From assembly GCF_001027285.1 (NCBI RefSeq), contig NZ_CP011509.1:7526501-7590500 (forward strand): a stretch of 64,000 bases of DNA. The letters run 5' to 3'. This document shows positions 61,925 through 64,000 of the stretch, one piece after another. The notes under the pieces are model-generated. The model did no database searches. It saw only the letters and a list, made by a program, of their open reading frames with translations, and was not told the DNA's origin. Every line of letters begins with the position of its first letter. The stretch's first letter is position 1. This DNA comes from Archangium gephyra (GTDB lineage Bacteria > Myxococcota > Myxococcia > Myxococcales > Myxococcaceae). The position numbers and the translations under genes were made by a program.

Positions 61925-63829
61925 ATGAACCTGGGCAGGTATCAACTGATGGGCAAACTGGCCTCTGGCGGAATGGCGGAGGTGTACCTCGCCAAGGCCG
62001 CGGGCCCCATGGGCTTCGAGAAGAAGCTGGTGGTCAAGCGCATCCTCCCCCACCTCGCGGAGGACTCCTCGTTCATCGAGATGTTCTTCTCCGAGGCCAG
62101 GCTCGTCGCGCTGCTCAATCATCCCAACATCGTCCAGATCTTCGACTTCGGCGAGGCCGACGGCGCGTACTTCCTCGCCATGGAGTACATCGACGGGTTC
62201 AACCTGCGGACGCTCCTCAAACGGGCGCACGCGACGGGTGGGCCCCTGCCCGTGCCGCTGTGCGCGAAGATCGTCTCCACCGCCTGCGAGGGCCTCGCCT
62301 ACGCCCACGAATTCGTGGACCCCACGACGGGCAAGCCGTTGCAGCTGGTCCACCGTGACATCAGCCCCGACAACATCCTCGTGTCCTCCAGCGGAGCGGT
62401 GAAGCTGGTGGACTTCGGCATCGCCAAGGCCGCCAACCAGATGCACCGCACGCAGACGGGCGTGGTCAAGGGCAAGGTGGCCTACATGCCGCCCGAGCAG
62501 CTCCAGGGCAAGGCGCTCGACGCGCGGGCCGACCTCTTCGCCCTGGGCGTCGTGCTGTATGAGCTGCTCAGTGGCCAGAAGCCCTTCGAGGCCGAGAGCG
62601 AAGCGGGCATGATGCAGGCCATCCTGTTCGAGCCGCCCGTCCCGGTGACGGAGCGCCGCGGCGATGTGCCCACGAGCATCCAACGCGTCCTCGAGCGCGC
62701 GCTGGCCAAGGACCGCAACGCACGCTACGCGAGCTGCCGCGAGCTGCAGATGGACCTGGAGCGCTACCTGCGGACCTGCGAGGACCCCGTGGGGCCCATC
62801 GACATCGCACGGCTCGTCGCGCGCATCTCCTCGCTCGAGCAGGCGAAGACGGAAAGGGACCCGGGCGCGAGGCCCCCACCAGAGGTGCCTCCCAGCAACT
62901 CCCTCGTCGCTCCCGCGGCCGAAACCCGGAACGACTTCTCTCCGTCACAGGGAAAGGCGTTGACGCGGGGCACGGCCGCACCGACGGAGGTGACTCCACC
63001 CCCCCGGAGTGGGCCGTCCCCGGCCGAGGATGACTCCATCCCGACGGCTCCCGTGCGGCCCTCTTCCATGAGGACCGCCCCGAGGCGGTGGCCCAGGGTG
63101 GCGGCCCTGTGCTCCGCGGTGTTGGTGCTGGCGAGCATGGGTCTCTGGCGGGCGACCCGCCCGGCGCAAGTCTCCGCGGCCCCTGTGGCTCAGACGGTGC
63201 CGGAAGAGCCCCCTTCCAGCTCCGGGCAAGAGGGGCGAACCAATACGGGCTCATCGCCGACTTCAAGCGGACCCAACGAGACAGCCCTGACCGGGACCCT
63301 TCCAACAACGCCTACAGGCAATCCTCCACCCGCCGGGCCAACGAAGCCACTCGAGCCAACGAATAAAACCGAGGTGCCTCCCCCCGAGCCACCCAAGCCG
63401 GAGACGGAACTGGCCTTCTTCCGGGTCGAGTCCACTGTCGAAGGCTCGGTGCGGGTGAATAACAAGCTCGCCGGGCGCACTCCCGTTGTGATGAAGGACC
63501 TTCCCCCCGGAAAGGTGACCGTGGAGATCTTCGACAAGCAGCAGGGCTTCTCCAAGCGGCAGGTCTTCGAGCTCAAGCCCGGCGACAATGGCGTCCTGCG
63601 CCTCAAGATTGGCAAGGGGAAGCTGGCGTTCCGCGTCCGGCCCTACGCCACGGTGATACTCGACGGAAGGAAATTGGGCCTCACTCCACTGAATTCAGTG
63701 GAGGTCTACGAGGGCCGCCACACCATCAAGCTCATCAATGAGGAGCTCAAGAGGCAAGTGGAGGAGGAGTACGTGGTCAAGGCAGGCGGCGACCACGTCT
63801 ACACGGCCAACCTCAACGACAAGCGTTGA
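61925..63829 (+). CDS. Ser/Thr protein kinase with PEGA domain
   Basis: A Hanks-type kinase of 634 residues. The Gly loop KLASGGMAEVY, the catalytic loop VHRDISPDNIL, the DFG motif (LVDFGIAK) and the MPPEQL region are intact. A Pro/Ser-rich juxtamembrane region precedes one membrane segment near residues 388-406 (VAALCSAVLVLASMGLWRA). The extracytoplasmic part begins with a Pro/Thr-rich linker and ends with PEGA-type repeats (VRVNNKLAGRTPVVMKDLPP; VILDGRKLGLTPLNSVEVYE) that may sense the envelope. ATG 61925 is preceded by GGAGCGG at a distance. It diverges from the TPR/lipoprotein operon. Confidence 0.93.
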   Translation: MNLGRYQLMGKLASGGMAEVYLAKAAGPMGFEKKLVVKRILPHLAEDSSFIEMFFSEARLVALLNHPNIVQIFDFGEADGAYFLAMEYIDGFNLRTLLKRAHATGGPLPVPLCAKIVSTACEGLAYAHEFVDPTTGKPLQLVHRDISPDNILVSSSGAVKLVDFGIAKAANQMHRTQTGVVKGKVAYMPPEQLQGKALDARADLFALGVVLYELLSGQKPFEAESEAGMMQAILFEPPVPVTERRGDVPTSIQRVLERALAKDRNARYASCRELQMDLERYLRTCEDPVGPIDIARLVARISSLEQAKTERDPGARPPPEVPPSNSLVAPAAETRNDFSPSQGKALTRGTAAPTEVTPPPRSGPSPAEDDSIPTAPVRPSSMRTAPRRWPRVAALCSAVLVLASMGLWRATRPAQVSAAPVAQTVPEEPPSSSGQEGRTNTGSSPTSSGPNETALTGTLPTTPTGNPPPAGPTKPLEPTNKTEVPPPEPPKPETELAFFRVESTVEGSVRVNNKLAGRTPVVMKDLPPGKVTVEIFDKQQGFSKRQVFELKPGDNGVLRLKIGKGKLAFRVRPYATVILDGRKLGLTPLNSVEVYEGRHTIKLINEELKRQVEEEYVVKAGGDHVYTANLNDKR

Positions 63830-63849
63830 GGTTCAAGGCCGCTTCCAGG

Positions 63850-64000
63850 TCAGCGCATGTTGTTGATGATCGCCATCCTGTTTTCATGCATCTGCTTCAT
63901 CATGTTGGTGATGAAGTTGATGAGCTGCTGCTCCTGCTCCGCCTTCCACTTGAGGACGGCCAACTCCCGTTCCCCTTCGGGAAGCTTCGCGAAGTACGCC
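63850..64000 (-). CDS. C-terminal end of a helical protein, runs off the window
   Basis: Fifty codons including the stop are visible in one frame: AYFAKLPEGERELAVLKWKA, EQEQQLINFITNMMKQMHEN, then RMAIINNMR. The strongly helical, Gln/Met-rich pattern resembles short type III secretion or needle-like helical proteins and myxobacterial hypothetical proteins, but no family was identified. It is convergent with the kinase gene, 20 bases away. The start lies beyond the right edge. Confidence 0.65.
   Translation of the reverse strand, partial: AYFAKLPEGERELAVLKWKAEQEQQLINFITNMMKQMHENRMAIINNMR

Overview
The window is a high-GC segment of a myxobacterial chromosome, most likely from the Cystobacterineae (Archangium/Cystobacter/Myxococcus side). 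The main reason is a complete Frz chemosensory locus in the Myxococcus xanthus gene order: frzA-frzB-frzCD-frzE-frzG-frzF, with frzZ divergent, followed by aldA, an rpoE1-like ECF sigma gene, its probable anti-sigma gene, and frzS. Supporting signs are abundant lipoproteins, Cys-rich surface repeats, Ala/Pro-rich linkers, an AgmX/PglI-type protein, and frequent GTG/TTG starts.

Layout. 1-7.8 kb: PrkA kinase (cut by the window edge), a frameshifted Cys-rich lipoprotein, a lidless Hsp70, a tiny DUF559 nuclease element bounded by 44-bp inverted repeats, clpX, and a conserved helical protein. 7.9-12 kb: GYF/AgmX-like protein, truA, a 54-residue ribbon-helix-helix regulator preceded by helically phased GGATC arrays, larE, and cysC with a histone-like tail. 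12.2-14.6 kb: a compact five-gene sulfur-carrier operon on the minus strand (E1 enzyme, TusA, ThiS/MoaD-like carrier, a degenerate second E1, JAMM protease). 14.7-25.8 kb: small lipoproteins, a two-component pair, an envelope protein, an AI-2E family permease, DmpA-type peptidase, a TetR regulator with a perfect operator, a LamG protein and a carotenoid oxygenase. 25.9-39.3 kb: acyl-CoA dehydrogenase family enzyme, GNAT, a tandem ATP-grasp ligase with RDD and DUF4177 partners, hemB, an ABC transporter operon, a tRNA-type methyltransferase, DUF1015, a multi-pass membrane protein and a PHA-system protein. 39.35-59.66 kb: the Frz locus and its extension, with a 1640-residue PilY1-like protein, a radical SAM protein, aldA and the sigma/anti-sigma pair between frzZ and frzS. 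59.8-64 kb: a Cys-rich lipoprotein coupled to a TPR membrane protein, a PEGA-domain Ser/Thr kinase, and the end of a helical protein.

How genes work together. Frz proteins control cell reversals: FrzA/FrzB/FrzCD feed the FrzE kinase, FrzF and FrzG set methylation, FrzZ is the output, and FrzS is a polar social-motility protein. The sulfur operon looks like a thiocarboxylate-forming module whose two E1 proteins have complementary defects. Two dispersed palindromic repeat families are visible. One of them bounds the DUF559 gene and also occurs as solo copies elsewhere.

Limits. Everything was read by eye, with no database searches. No tRNA, rRNA, CRISPR array or insertion sequence with a recognisable transposase was seen. 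Starts were chosen from Shine-Dalgarno sites where one was visible.
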